43,337 bases of DNA. It comes from an uncultured Prevotella sp. (GTDB taxonomy: Bacteria; Bacteroidota; Bacteroidia; Bacteroidales; Bacteroidaceae). The notes beneath the pieces were generated by a model. It was not told the origin of the DNA and made no database searches. It saw only the letters and a program-made list of their open reading frames with translations. Position numbers and translations under genes: made by a program. The stretch lies in NCBI GenBank assembly GCA_944320305.1, contig CALUGW010000038.1:1-43337 (forward strand), written 5' to 3'. Positions 16,575-24,736 of this stretch are shown here, piece after piece; position 1 is the stretch's first letter; each line of letters opens with the position of its first letter.

Positions 16575-16729
16575 TTGTATGCCTCACCATAATCGCAGCC
16601 GTGGGATATCTCGCCCGGAGAATATACCGTAACTTCAGGCATGACCCAGACCCATGTGCCAACTGCAGCGGCTGTATTCTTAAAGACAAAGCCAAAAGCT
16701 GTGCGTCCGACAAGAGCGGGCGCCGGTAA
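16562..16729 (+). CDS. Small Cys-rich membrane protein, FeoB-associated-like
   Basis: A 55-residue frame beginning at the ATG at 16562, overlapping the NUDIX gene. It has one N-terminal transmembrane segment (MQTIIVCLTIIAAVGYLARR), a basic stretch, and then CANCSGCILKDKAKSC near the C terminus. This is the layout of the FeoB-associated Cys-rich membrane proteins (a membrane helix followed by a CxxCxxC cluster and a further Cys). No feoA or feoB gene is in the window, so a role in ferrous iron transport is not shown here. The overlap suggests coupled translation with the upstream genes. Confidence 0.7.
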   Translation: MQTIIVCLTIIAAVGYLARRIYRNFRHDPDPCANCSGCILKDKAKSCASDKSGRR

Positions 16730-16801
16730 CTCTACTGCGAATAAATGCAGAGAAACAATACAAATCTTTGTTAAAGGCATAAGAAATCCAATACGTTTGC
16801 C

Positions 16802-16809
16802 TATCTTTG
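16802..16809 (+). promoter_or_regulatory. Putative -7 box for the PD40 gene
   Basis: TATCTTTG, 87 nt upstream of the ATG at 16897. The 16730-16896 gap contains only this promoter and the leader. Confidence 0.6.
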
Positions 16810-16896
16810 TAAATCAGGTGAGGTGCCTTTGTGACAACACAAGAAGAGCCAAACAAGAAATAATACATCAATAAATTTAAGACCTTTACGGACATT

Positions 16897-18048
16897 ATGA
16901 ACAGACTGACAATATTCGTGGCACTTCTGCTTTTGGCGGGAACCGCCCAAAATGCCACCGCCCAAAACCGCAAAAAGAGTCAAAAGGCAAAAGAGACAAG
17001 CCTCTCTGAAGAGAAGCTGGAGCAAATGATTGCCGCCACACAGAAGATTGTCTTCATTGACAGCATTGTCATTGACAAAGACAGCTTTCTGACACAGTAC
17101 TTCCTAAGCGATGACGCAGGCCGCATAAGCAAATACGATGACTTCTTCAAAACCTCCGACCAGGCGAACGCCTACGTCTATATGAACGGCCTTGAGGACA
17201 AATGCTATTTCTCTCGCGAAGCCACAAACGGCACTCTCTCGCTTTACACGAGCGACAAGTTTGACGGACAATGGGCTAATCCGACCGCATTGGAAGGCTT
17301 TGGCAGCGACAGCACTTACAAATCTATGAACTATCCTTTTATGATGGCAGACGGCACCACGTTCTACTTTGCCGCAACGGGCAGTGAAAGCATTGGTGGC
17401 TACGACATTTTCGTAACACGCTACGACTCAGAAAGCGGAACATTCCTCAAACCCGAAAACGTCGGAATGCCGTTCAACTCAACTGCAAACGACTATATGT
17501 TCGTAATCGATGAGTTCAACGACATCGGCTGGTTTGCCACAGACAGAAATCAGCCTGGAGACAAAGTCTGCGTATACGCTTTCATCCCATCGGACACAAG
17601 ACAGCTGTACTCCCCTGACGAAGTGTCGGAAGAAAGAATCCGCAGTCTTGCCAGACTTGACCGCATTGCCGACACTTGGGGCGACAAGAGCGAACTGGCG
17701 CAAGCCAGACAACGAATAGAGAAGATGAAACGTGACGTAAGCAGGCACAGCACCGCAAACTCTTTCGCTTTCGTGATAAACGACCGCACAACATATACCA
17801 GCCTGGCAGACTTCAAAACGCCAACAGGCAAGGAGAAATTCAAACGTCTGAACACACTGAACGAAAACAGAACAACTCTTGGCAAGACACTTGAAAAAGC
17901 CCGCAACTACTACTCGACAGCCAACAGCGGCGAACGGGCCGCACTGAAAGCCGAGATTCTGCAGAGCGAACAACAAATCGAATCGCTCAACAAACAGATC
18001 CGCGAATTGGAAAAAGACATAAGGAATGCGGAAAACAGCGCTAAATAA
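16897..18048 (+). CDS. Secreted PD40 (WD40-like beta-propeller) protein
   Basis: 383 residues with a signal peptide (MNRLTIFVALLLLAGTAQNA..., cut near ATAQ). The central region carries TolB/PD40-type repeats: KSMNYPFMMADGTTFYFAATG, then GGYDIFVTRYD and NVGMPFNSTANDYMFVIDEFNDIGWFATDR. The C-terminal 60 residues form a Gln/Glu/Lys-rich coiled coil (QQIESLNKQIRELEKDIR). The family is common in Bacteroidota envelope proteins, some linked to peptidoglycan or type IX secretion, but this copy has no OmpA or TPR part, so its partner is unknown. It lies 9 bp upstream of the nucleoside phosphorylase gene and is likely co-transcribed with it. Confidence 0.85.
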   Translation: MNRLTIFVALLLLAGTAQNATAQNRKKSQKAKETSLSEEKLEQMIAATQKIVFIDSIVIDKDSFLTQYFLSDDAGRISKYDDFFKTSDQANAYVYMNGLEDKCYFSREATNGTLSLYTSDKFDGQWANPTALEGFGSDSTYKSMNYPFMMADGTTFYFAATGSESIGGYDIFVTRYDSESGTFLKPENVGMPFNSTANDYMFVIDEFNDIGWFATDRNQPGDKVCVYAFIPSDTRQLYSPDEVSEERIRSLARLDRIADTWGDKSELAQARQRIEKMKRDVSRHSTANSFAFVINDRTTYTSLADFKTPTGKEKFKRLNTLNENRTTLGKTLEKARNYYSTANSGERAALKAEILQSEQQIESLNKQIRELEKDIRNAENSAK

Positions 18049-18057
18049 CAATCTGGT

Positions 18058-18936
18058 ATGAAAAAGCATTTTGAAGAATCAGAACTGATTGTAAACCCGG
18101 ACGGAAGCATATTCCACCTTCACCTGAGACCAGAGCAACTGGCCGGCAAGATAATTCTCGTGGGCGACCCAGGACGTGTTCCGCTCGTCGCGTCGCATTT
18201 TGACAGCCGTGAATGCGAGGTGTCAAGCCGTGAGTTCCACACCACTACAGGCCGCTACAAAGGCAAGCGCGTCACTGTCACATCAACAGGAATCGGATGT
18301 GACAATATCGACATTGTGCTAAACGAACTTGACGCGCTCGCAAACATCAATTTGGAAACAAGAGAAGAAAAAGAAAGCACACGCCAACTTGAAATCGTCA
18401 GAATCGGAACTTGCGGAGGATTACAGCCCGACACACCTGAAGGCACGTTCATCTGCTCCGAGATGTCTGTGGGTTTTGACGGACTGCTCAACTTCTACGA
18501 GGGGCGCAATGCGGTCTGCGACCTGCAATTCGAACGCGCGTTCATCGGCCACATGGGATGGACAGGCAACCTCTGTGCCCCTTACCCCTATGCTGTCTAT
18601 GCCGACAAGGAACTGTCGCAGCGCATTGCCGGCACTGACATGGTACACGGAATAACCGTTTCCTGCGGCGGATTCTTCGGCCCGCAAGGGCGACAGCTAA
18701 GAATACCACTGGCAGACCCGCACCAGAACGAAAAGATTGAGAGTTTTGAATACCACGGCCGCCGCATCACGAACTTCGAGATGGAAAGCTCCGCATTGGC
18801 AGGACTTGCCCGGCTGCTCGGACACAAAGCCACCACCGTCTGCATGGTCATTGCCAACCGCAGGGCAAAGAAAGCAGACACAAACTACCGCAACCACATT
18901 GACGACCTTGTCAGACTGGTGCTCGACCGCATATAA
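18058..18936 (+). CDS. Nucleoside phosphorylase, uridine phosphorylase-like
   Basis: 292 residues of the PNP/UDP phosphorylase family. Recognisable parts are ILVGDPGRVPLVASHFDS (about 35-52), TSTGIGCDNIDIVLNEL (phosphate/ribose site), RIGTCGGLQPDTPEGTF, and the substrate-binding NFEMESSALAGLARLLGHK near residue 240. The enzyme cleaves a nucleoside with phosphate to base and ribose-1-phosphate; the sequence type suits uridine but does not prove it. It follows the PD40 gene closely and is ended by the inverted repeat at 18940-18969. Confidence 0.92.
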   Translation: MKKHFEESELIVNPDGSIFHLHLRPEQLAGKIILVGDPGRVPLVASHFDSRECEVSSREFHTTTGRYKGKRVTVTSTGIGCDNIDIVLNELDALANINLETREEKESTRQLEIVRIGTCGGLQPDTPEGTFICSEMSVGFDGLLNFYEGRNAVCDLQFERAFIGHMGWTGNLCAPYPYAVYADKELSQRIAGTDMVHGITVSCGGFFGPQGRQLRIPLADPHQNEKIESFEYHGRRITNFEMESSALAGLARLLGHKATTVCMVIANRRAKKADTNYRNHIDDLVRLVLDRI

Positions 18937-18939
18937 ACC

Positions 18940-18969
18940 CGCTGTCACAGACAAGAATCTGTGACAGCG
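18940..18969. terminator. Bidirectional terminator between convergent genes
   Basis: CGCTGTCACAGA (18940-18951) and TCTGTGACAGCG (18958-18969) pair perfectly around a 6-nt loop. Only short T/A tracts flank it, so it may be a weak terminator. It separates the nucleoside phosphorylase from the cupin gene. Confidence 0.6.
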
Positions 18970-18991
18970 TTTCCGGCCTCGCACCACGCCA

Positions 18992-19324
18992 TCAATGATG
19001 CTCTGGAACTATTGCAAGATAAACGACATCCTCATCTCCGTCATTAAACATGGCGTGAGAATGCCCCATCGGACAATAGTGGATACTGCCTGAGGCAAAA
19101 TACTCTGTGCCATCGTCATACAAGAAGTGTCCGTGCCCGCTGATTATATACACAATCTCGCTGTTTCCCTCGTGCTTATGACAGCCGCTCGAAGCTCCCG
19201 GCTTGAGCCTGCTCATCATTATTTTGTTCTTCCGATCGATGAAATTGCGGGTGGCCAGTTCGCCGTTTCCACCTTTAAAATTCACCATAACTTCTTCTTT
19301 AATCTGCTCAAAGTCAATAATCAT
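18992..19324 (-). CDS. Cupin-domain protein
   Basis: 110 residues from the ATG at 19324. A single cupin barrel is visible, with both metal-binding motifs: the first around CHKHEGNSEIVYIISGHGHF (His-x-His ... Glu) and the second in HYCPMGHSHAMFNDGDED. Small cupins of this kind bind a metal and may be sugar-binding, isomerase or sensor proteins; the function is open. An in-frame GTG at 19372 overlaps the stop codon of the YihY gene and would add 16 residues. The position suggests the two are co-transcribed. Confidence 0.85.
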   Translation of the reverse strand: MIIDFEQIKEEVMVNFKGGNGELATRNFIDRKNKIMMSRLKPGASSGCHKHEGNSEIVYIISGHGHFLYDDGTEYFASGSIHYCPMGHSHAMFNDGDEDVVYLAIVPEHH

Positions 19325-19368
19325 ATTGTCATAATGTTGATTGGTATTGTCATTGAATGCAAAGAGAC

Positions 19369-20688
19369 TCACATATCTTTAAGGAGAATCTTGCGCGATT
19401 CCCGCAGATAGATCCGCCGCAGCTCCATAGCCTGTGTCCATGCTTTTCCGCAATGTCCGCTCAAGTTCAGCTCCAGTTTCCACTTGCCGGCCGACTCCAG
19501 CCGGTCTATCATTACCCCCACGCTGAGTTTGTCCACGTTTTCAGCAGGAATGTATCTTGCCTGCTCTCCCTTTTCGTCGGATGTGATTTCAATCAGCATT
19601 CTCGCATTGATCAGAGCGTAGAGCAAATCATTGACGATGCGTATCGGTATTGAGGTCTCTTCCCTAAGCTCGTGGGCAGAATACGGACGCCCGCCCTTGT
19701 CGAACCGTTTGCAAATGCACGACATGATCATTGCGCACAGCAGAATGCGGTAACGGTGGCTCACATCGCTTGTCTTCGCGTTGTAATCATAGTAATCAAG
19801 GTTCTGGTTCGTGTAGCACAGCTCCGCGCCAAACAGGCATATTGTCCATGATATCTGCACCCAAAGCATGAACAGCGGCAGCGCTGCGAAAGACCCGTAG
19901 ATTGCATTGTAGCTTGAGACCCATATCTGCGAGTTGATATAGAACAGCTGCAGCCACTGCATTGCCACTCCGGCAAGAATGCCCGGCACTATGACATTGC
20001 GCAATTTGACGTGCGTGTTCGGCATGAAAACATACAGCCCTATAAACATAGCCGACATCAGGACATACGGAAACAGTGCTATGAAGAAACGCTTGATAGG
20101 CCCTATCAGCGCCATGTCCGGGATATGGTCAACAACGGTTGCCATGAATATGGAGATTCCGGAGGTAAGAACAATAAGAATTGGAAACAGAAGAAGCATC
20201 GCCATATAATCCGTGAATGTGCGGTAGAGGCTGCGCTGCTTTTTCACTTGCCATATCTCATTGAACGTGTTCTCAACATTGTTGACAAGCATCAGAACTG
20301 TATAAAGCATGAAGATAAGTCCTATGCCGAGAAAAACGCCGCTTTTGGTGTGTACAAGATAGCTGTTCACAAAACCGATAATGACCTCAGCCGCCTGTGG
20401 CTGCGACTGGAATGCGTCACGAAACCACACTTCGATGTATTTGTTGTAGCCAAATCCTCGGGCGATTGCAAATACGACTGCCAGTATTGGAACAATCGCA
20501 AGGAGTGTGGAATAAGTAAGTGCCGCCGCCTGGTTCACCACACGCTTTGCCGTAAAGAAGCGCACAGCGAGTATCAGCTTCTTCAGAATCTCGACCAAAA
20601 GGAAGTGCAGCGGCTTAACGTCTTCGCGGGCGATGTGCCACACATCCACCTGAATGAACTTTATTATGCGTGCGATTTTACTTTCCAC
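19369..20688 (-). CDS. YihY/BrkB-family inner membrane protein
   Basis: 439 residues. The family core (about 45-300) has six transmembrane segments with the conserved QAAALTYSTLLAIVPILAV near the start, the loop NNVENTFNEIWQVKKQRS, and YNAIYGSFAALPLFMLWVQISW. The C-terminal 140 residues are soluble and contain a helix-turn-helix-like stretch (ELREETSIPIRIVNDLLYALI). Family members were once misnamed RNase BN; the true function is unsettled. The start is a GTG at 20688, because no upstream ATG is in frame. It ends by overlapping the possible GTG start of the cupin gene. Confidence 0.92.
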   Translation of the reverse strand: MESKIARIIKFIQVDVWHIAREDVKPLHFLLVEILKKLILAVRFFTAKRVVNQAAALTYSTLLAIVPILAVVFAIARGFGYNKYIEVWFRDAFQSQPQAAEVIIGFVNSYLVHTKSGVFLGIGLIFMLYTVLMLVNNVENTFNEIWQVKKQRSLYRTFTDYMAMLLLFPILIVLTSGISIFMATVVDHIPDMALIGPIKRFFIALFPYVLMSAMFIGLYVFMPNTHVKLRNVIVPGILAGVAMQWLQLFYINSQIWVSSYNAIYGSFAALPLFMLWVQISWTICLFGAELCYTNQNLDYYDYNAKTSDVSHRYRILLCAMIMSCICKRFDKGGRPYSAHELREETSIPIRIVNDLLYALINARMLIEITSDEKGEQARYIPAENVDKLSVGVMIDRLESAGKWKLELNLSGHCGKAWTQAMELRRIYLRESRKILLKDM

Positions 20689-20713
20689 TATGCATTAAAT
20701 ATGATGTAAAAAA

Positions 20714-21087
20714 GAAAGCAGTGCCTCTATAAGCCGGGTTCTGTATCGTCTCGAAAGACGATGCCTGCCATTTATCTACGCCGTATGTCGCCACACGGCT
20801 CAAGCATTCCACCCTCCATCGTAACGTCGGACGGGCAGCCCTCAAGCGATGGTTTACATGAACTTGCTGCCTCCAGATTGCACAGCCCGCCGGTCACCCG
20901 GCGGCTGGTGGTCTCTTACACCACCTTCTCACCCTTGCCTGCGCAGCTGAACGCGCAGGCGGTTGTTTTCTTCTGCAATATCCTACTGTCGCCAATAGCT
21001 TCCATTTTCAGAAGTGGAGCGCCCTGTGCAGCCCGGACTTTCCTCTCGTACTGTCTTGTACCAGCGGCAGGCCGAGACACTGCTTTC
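20714..21087 (-). ncRNA. rnpB: RNase P RNA, type A
   Basis: On the minus strand the 5' side contains GAGAGGAAAGTCCGGGCT and the 3' side CAGAACCCGGCTTATAGAGG, the two hallmark conserved regions. The terminal stem P1 is formed by GAAAGCAGTGTCTC and GAGGCACTGCTTTC with one mismatch, which sets both ends. Internal GC-rich hairpins (for example CCGCCGGGTGACCGGCGG and CCTGCGCGTTCAGCTGCGCAGG) match type A folding. RNase P RNA matures tRNA 5' ends. A T-run on the minus strand at 20708-20713 acts as the terminator. Confidence 0.96.
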
Positions 21088-21124
21088 ACTGTATCTGATT
21101 CACTACATTGAGCCAACTTTATTG

Positions 21125-21132
21125 CAAAGTTA
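21125..21132 (-). promoter_or_regulatory. Putative -7 box for rnpB
   Basis: The minus strand reads TAACTTTG, 37 nt upstream of the predicted 5' end. Either the RNA has a short leader or the true 5' end is slightly earlier than P1 indicates. Confidence 0.6.
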
Positions 21133-21156
21133 CTCAATTTTGCCAGAAAAAAGAAT

Positions 21157-21185
21157 AAAAAGGCGGAAAAATAAATTCCGCCTTT
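21157..21185 (-). terminator. Terminator of the fabD/GH13 unit
   Basis: On the minus strand GGCGGAA pairs with TTCCGCC around a 7-nt loop and is followed by TTTTTATTCTTTTTT. It begins 9 nt after the GH13 stop codon. Confidence 0.85.
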
Positions 21186-21190
21186 ATCAC

Positions 21191-22861
21191 TCAGAATTTC
21201 AGAACACACGCTCCCAGACCTCCTACGGCGAGCTTTACAGCTGTGTCTTTTTTCAGTTTCAGAGTCTGTCCGCCGCCTGTCAGCAGTTCTGCCGCCTTAT
21301 AATTTTTCTCGGCTATGCCGAGGGTCTCAAAGGCATGGGCTGGTATGACCACTCCAACTTCCGCGTCATTCTCTGCAAAATTCACTACAACAAGAAGCCG
21401 CTCGTCCTTTGTTGCCCGCAAGAACGCATATTGGCTGTTTGGATTGAAGTCGGCAGAATGCGGATTCGCATACATAAGGTCAAAGAAGCCGCCGTCGCAG
21501 ACAGACTTCTCTGCCGCAGCGATTCTCAGCACTCTATTGTAAATGTCGTAAAGACGGCATTCTTCGTCAGTCAGATTCCCGCTGTCCGCACGGCACAATG
21601 TGTCAATGCTCCAGTAGTCAAAGATTGTCGTCCGGCCGTCGCGTCCGCTGAAGCCCTCTTTGTCCATGCCGCGCTCGCCATACTCCTGGCCTGCGTAAAG
21701 CATGAACGGATTCCGGCGCATGAGCACGCTGGCCACAAGAGCAGGCACCCCGCGCAGGCCGTTGCCGGCAAAACAATCGCTTGCAATGCGCTGCTCGTCA
21801 TGGTTCTCGAGGAAATAGAGCATATTGTCGCGTATGTCGTCGGTAGCCTGCCATGCGCCCGTAATGCTTGAGGCCGGGGCGTGTCCGCAGGTCACGGCCC
21901 GCATCGTGTCATACATTCCGACTTTGTCATAAAGATAGTCAAATCCGGAGGCGATGTAGTTTCTGTATTCTCCAGGATTATAGACCTCGCCGATGAACAG
22001 TATTTCACTGTGTGCTGCCTTGACCTGTCCTATGGCCCATTTCCAGAATTCGGCCGGAACCATCTCCGCCATGTCGCAGCGGAAGCCGTCAATGCCTTTT
22101 GACGCCCAGAACAAAAGAATCTGTAGCATTTTGCCCCACGTGTCGGGTATCGGGTCGAAGTGCCCCACCCTGCCTGCGTAATAGTCCACGCCATAATTCA
22201 GCTTGACGGTCTCATACCAGTCGTTCGTGCCCGGCCACGGGTCGAAATGGTCGTTGCCGGTGGCTTTGGCGGGATATTCCTCATAAGCCTTGCCGCCGTC
22301 TGCCGGCTCAAGACTGAAGCGAGGGGCGAACGCGCAGCCCGGACAGTAATAAAAATTGTTGCGGGGGTCGAAGCCGTTGTCAACAATATCGTCCTCTCCC
22401 AAATCCTTGACACCCATGGGCTTGCATATTGAATGGTACTGACGCGCCACATGGTTGGGCACAAAATCCATCACAACTTTCAGTCCGGCCCGGTGCGTCC
22501 TCGCGACAAGCGCCTCAAACTCCCGCATTCTGTCCGGCACGCTGACAGCCAGGTCGGGGTCGATGTCATAATAATCAGTTATGGCGTAAGGCGAGCCGGC
22601 ACGCCCCTTGACAACTGCCGGATGGCATGGCGGAATGCCGAAAGCAGAATAATCCGTCTGCGTTGCATGCCTGACAATGCCGGTGTACCACACGTGCGAG
22701 ACCCCCATGCCGCGCAGACGCTCCAGTCCGGCGTCCGTGATGTCGTTCATCTTGCCGCAGCCGTTCTCTGCAAGCGTGCCGTTTTCCCTGCGCACGGTGC
22801 AGCGGTTTCCATAAAGACGTGTGAAAATCTGATAGATGATAATCTTTCTGTCCATAAGCAT
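21191..22861 (-). CDS. Alpha-amylase family (GH13) glycosidase
   Basis: 556 residues. The GH13 regions are clear: DFVPNHV (132-138), GFRCDMAEM with the nucleophile Asp263, FIGEVYNP with the acid/base Glu292, and ENHDEQR with Asp355. No signal peptide is visible, so it is probably cytoplasmic, acting on imported or stored alpha-glucans. Two inserts (CPGCAFAPRFSLEPADGG and the segment before GHFDPIPDTWGKM) are typical of amylase-type members. The exact bond specificity cannot be assigned. Starts at 22861 or 22855 (both ATG). It lies 94 bp after fabD and is likely in the same transcript. Confidence 0.92.
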   Translation of the reverse strand: MLMDRKIIIYQIFTRLYGNRCTVRRENGTLAENGCGKMNDITDAGLERLRGMGVSHVWYTGIVRHATQTDYSAFGIPPCHPAVVKGRAGSPYAITDYYDIDPDLAVSVPDRMREFEALVARTHRAGLKVVMDFVPNHVARQYHSICKPMGVKDLGEDDIVDNGFDPRNNFYYCPGCAFAPRFSLEPADGGKAYEEYPAKATGNDHFDPWPGTNDWYETVKLNYGVDYYAGRVGHFDPIPDTWGKMLQILLFWASKGIDGFRCDMAEMVPAEFWKWAIGQVKAAHSEILFIGEVYNPGEYRNYIASGFDYLYDKVGMYDTMRAVTCGHAPASSITGAWQATDDIRDNMLYFLENHDEQRIASDCFAGNGLRGVPALVASVLMRRNPFMLYAGQEYGERGMDKEGFSGRDGRTTIFDYWSIDTLCRADSGNLTDEECRLYDIYNRVLRIAAAEKSVCDGGFFDLMYANPHSADFNPNSQYAFLRATKDERLLVVVNFAENDAEVGVVIPAHAFETLGIAEKNYKAAELLTGGGQTLKLKKDTAVKLAVGGLGACVLKF

Positions 22862-22955
22862 AAAAACAGCAGCGCCGCACCAGCCGCTTCCATGCGCCCA
22901 TTATATATTAATGTGGCGCGGATATGAAAGGCAGCAGGTGCGGCGCGGTTAGCGT

Positions 22956-23843
22956 TTAGGCAATGCCGTGGGCGGCCACATTCTTGTCGATGCGGCCGAT
23001 CATTCCCTGAAGAGCCTTGCCCGGGCCGCACTCTGTAAAGTCGTCGGCACCGTCGGCAATCATGTTCTGAACGCACTCTGTCCACCTCACGCTGCTTGTA
23101 AGCTGGGCTATGAGGTTCGACTTGATTTCAGCCGGATCCGTGTGCGGCTTTCCGTCAACATTCTGATATACAGGGCATTTCGGTGCCGAGAATATTGTGT
23201 TCTCAATGGCTGCCTGAAGTTCGTCCTTTGCCGGCTGCATCAGCGGAGAGTGGAACGCGCCGCCCACTTTCAGCGGCAGCGCGCGCTTTGCGCCTGCGGC
23301 CTTCAGCTGCTCGCAGGCCTCACCAACGGCCTCAATGTCGCCCGAAATTACAAGCTGGCCGGGGCAGTTATAGTTTGCCGGCACAACAACATGACCCTCG
23401 CGGTTGATTCCGGCGCAGACCTCCTCAACCTTTGCGTCGGGCAATCCCACGATGGCAGCCATTGTTGACGGCGTCATGTCGCAAGCCTTCTGCATAGCCA
23501 TGGCGCGGGCGTAAACCAGGCGCAGGCCGTCCTCGAAGCTCAGCGCGCCGGAGGCCACAAGCGCGGAGAACTCTCCCAAAGAGTGGCCGGCAACCATCGA
23601 CGGACTGAAGCTCTCACCCATGCAGAGCGCGGAGATGACGCTGTGCAGGAATACGGCAGGCTGTGTCACCTTGGTCTGCTTCAGCTCATCGTCCGTACCG
23701 TCGAACATTATGTCCGTGATGCGGTAGCCAAGAATATCGTTTGCTTTCTCAAAAAGTTCTTTAGCAAGCTGATTGTTTTCATACAAATCTTTGCCCATTC
23801 CTACGAACTGGGCCCCCTGTCCGGGGAAAACGAATGCTTTCAT
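22956..23843 (-). CDS. fabD: Malonyl-CoA:ACP transacylase FabD
   Basis: 295 residues. FPGQGAQFVGMG at the start and the GHSLGE active-site motif with Ser88 are diagnostic. The second catalytic residue is the His in GGAFHSPLM near residue 199. It moves malonyl from CoA to acyl carrier protein at the start of fatty acid elongation. No other fab genes are in the window. Its start is the ATG at 23843, with a -7 box 38 nt upstream. Confidence 0.98.
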   Translation of the reverse strand: MKAFVFPGQGAQFVGMGKDLYENNQLAKELFEKANDILGYRITDIMFDGTDDELKQTKVTQPAVFLHSVISALCMGESFSPSMVAGHSLGEFSALVASGALSFEDGLRLVYARAMAMQKACDMTPSTMAAIVGLPDAKVEEVCAGINREGHVVVPANYNCPGQLVISGDIEAVGEACEQLKAAGAKRALPLKVGGAFHSPLMQPAKDELQAAIENTIFSAPKCPVYQNVDGKPHTDPAEIKSNLIAQLTSSVRWTECVQNMIADGADDFTECGPGKALQGMIGRIDKNVAAHGIA

Positions 23844-23881
23844 ATTCTTTCTGTTTGATTAAGAACTAATGGTTTAGGCGG

Positions 23882-23889
23882 CAAAATTA
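23882..23889 (-). promoter_or_regulatory. Putative -7 box for fabD
   Basis: The minus strand reads TAATTTTG, 38 nt upstream of the fabD ATG. Confidence 0.6.
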
Positions 23890-24174
23890 CAATTTTTTCC
23901 CGACATGGCAAATTCAGAGCCTGCTTAAATTCTCTCTTGAAGTGATTTGCCATGAATAAACCGAGCCTTGCCACGTTTCTTTCCCTCTGGGCGGCAATCT
24001 GTCAGGAGGGGCACATCCTCCGGCTGCAGCTCTGCCGATGACGGTCCGTATGCCCCAAAAGCATGGGCGGAGCACGCATAAATATACATTCTGAAGCGCT
24101 TCGGATCCACGCATAAACACAGCGTCGGAATGCTGTTTTCGGCACATCTCCAGACGTTGGCAGCCTTGCGGTTT

Positions 24175-24270
24175 TCCAATATAGGCCATTTCGCATTGCA
24201 AAATGACCCATATTGCAAGCCAAAACGGCCTATTTTGCAGACCAAAACGACCCATATTGCAAAGCACTGA
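24175..24270. repeat. Intergenic degenerate repeat array B
   Basis: Four units: a partial one with ATAGGCCATTTCGCAT, then AAAATGACCCATATTGCAAGC, CAAAACGGCCTATTTTGCAGAC and CAAAACGACCCATATTGCAAAGC, ending AAAGCACTGA. The 12-mer GCAAAATGACCC (24198-24209) and the last 10 bases are shared with array C, and the 12-mer also with array A. The array is on the same strand as A and C and lies in a divergent gap. Confidence 0.8.
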
Positions 24271-24592
24271 CAGTCAGGCGGTTGCACAAGCGCGTTTTTC
24301 CGTTGGATTTGCCGCGCACCATGCGTTGGTGACAATGGCGCTCCATCGCCTCCCACTCAATATTTATGCAGGACAATGCGCATATTTATGCATTCCGGGC
24401 ATAGCCATTGGACGCACTTGGCGAACCTGCGCCACCAGTCAGCCGACAACACGGCCGACAACACACCGGCAGCCCTCACGCGACAATAAAAATGTGGCTC
24501 ACACATACCGACAGGCCATTCATCCGGCGGCTGCATACGAACCGTTTTGACGGTTTTGCAGCCGCGCGGGGATGAATGACAAACAGCGTCAT

Positions 24593-24632
24593 TGCAGTTT
24601 AATCACATATTATGCAGTTTAATCACAAATTA
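24593..24632 (+). promoter_or_regulatory. Tandem 20-bp repeat, candidate LytTR binding site
   Basis: TGCAGTTTAATCACATATTA (24593-24612) is followed directly by TGCAGTTTAATCACAAATTA (24613-24632), one mismatch apart. LytTR regulators bind paired direct repeats about two helical turns apart with a GTT core, as here. It lies about 67 bp before the kinase/LytTR operon promoter. Autoregulation is an inference. Confidence 0.45.
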
Positions 24633-24698
24633 TCATCTGTTGGATATTTTTTGAAATTATATTTTATATTTTCCGACAGATTTAACAGATTTTATTTG

Positions 24699-24706
24699 TA
24701 TTTTTG
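24699..24706 (+). promoter_or_regulatory. Putative -7 box for the kinase/LytTR operon
   Basis: TATTTTTG, 30 nt before the ATG at 24737. No TTTG is found at the -33 position, which would fit an activator-dependent promoter. Confidence 0.55.
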
Positions 24707-24736
24707 CAAATAGAAATTTTGATTTCGAACTGAAAC

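Larger units (their letters stand above)
23890..24698. other. Long intergenic region between fabD and the histidine kinase
   Basis: About 800 bp without a credible gene. It contains repeat array B (24175-24270), two copies of ATATTTATGCA 22 bp apart (24360-24370 and 24382-24392), and a 20-bp tandem pair (24593-24632) just before the kinase promoter. The remainder shows nothing I can name; reading frames through array B are repeat artefacts. Confidence 0.6.

Noticed and set aside
23914-24356. Two overlapping minus-strand frames of 117 and 143 codons
   Set aside because: Their distinctive Trp/Phe/Leu-rich parts come from repeat array B in different frames, and there is no signal or promoter.
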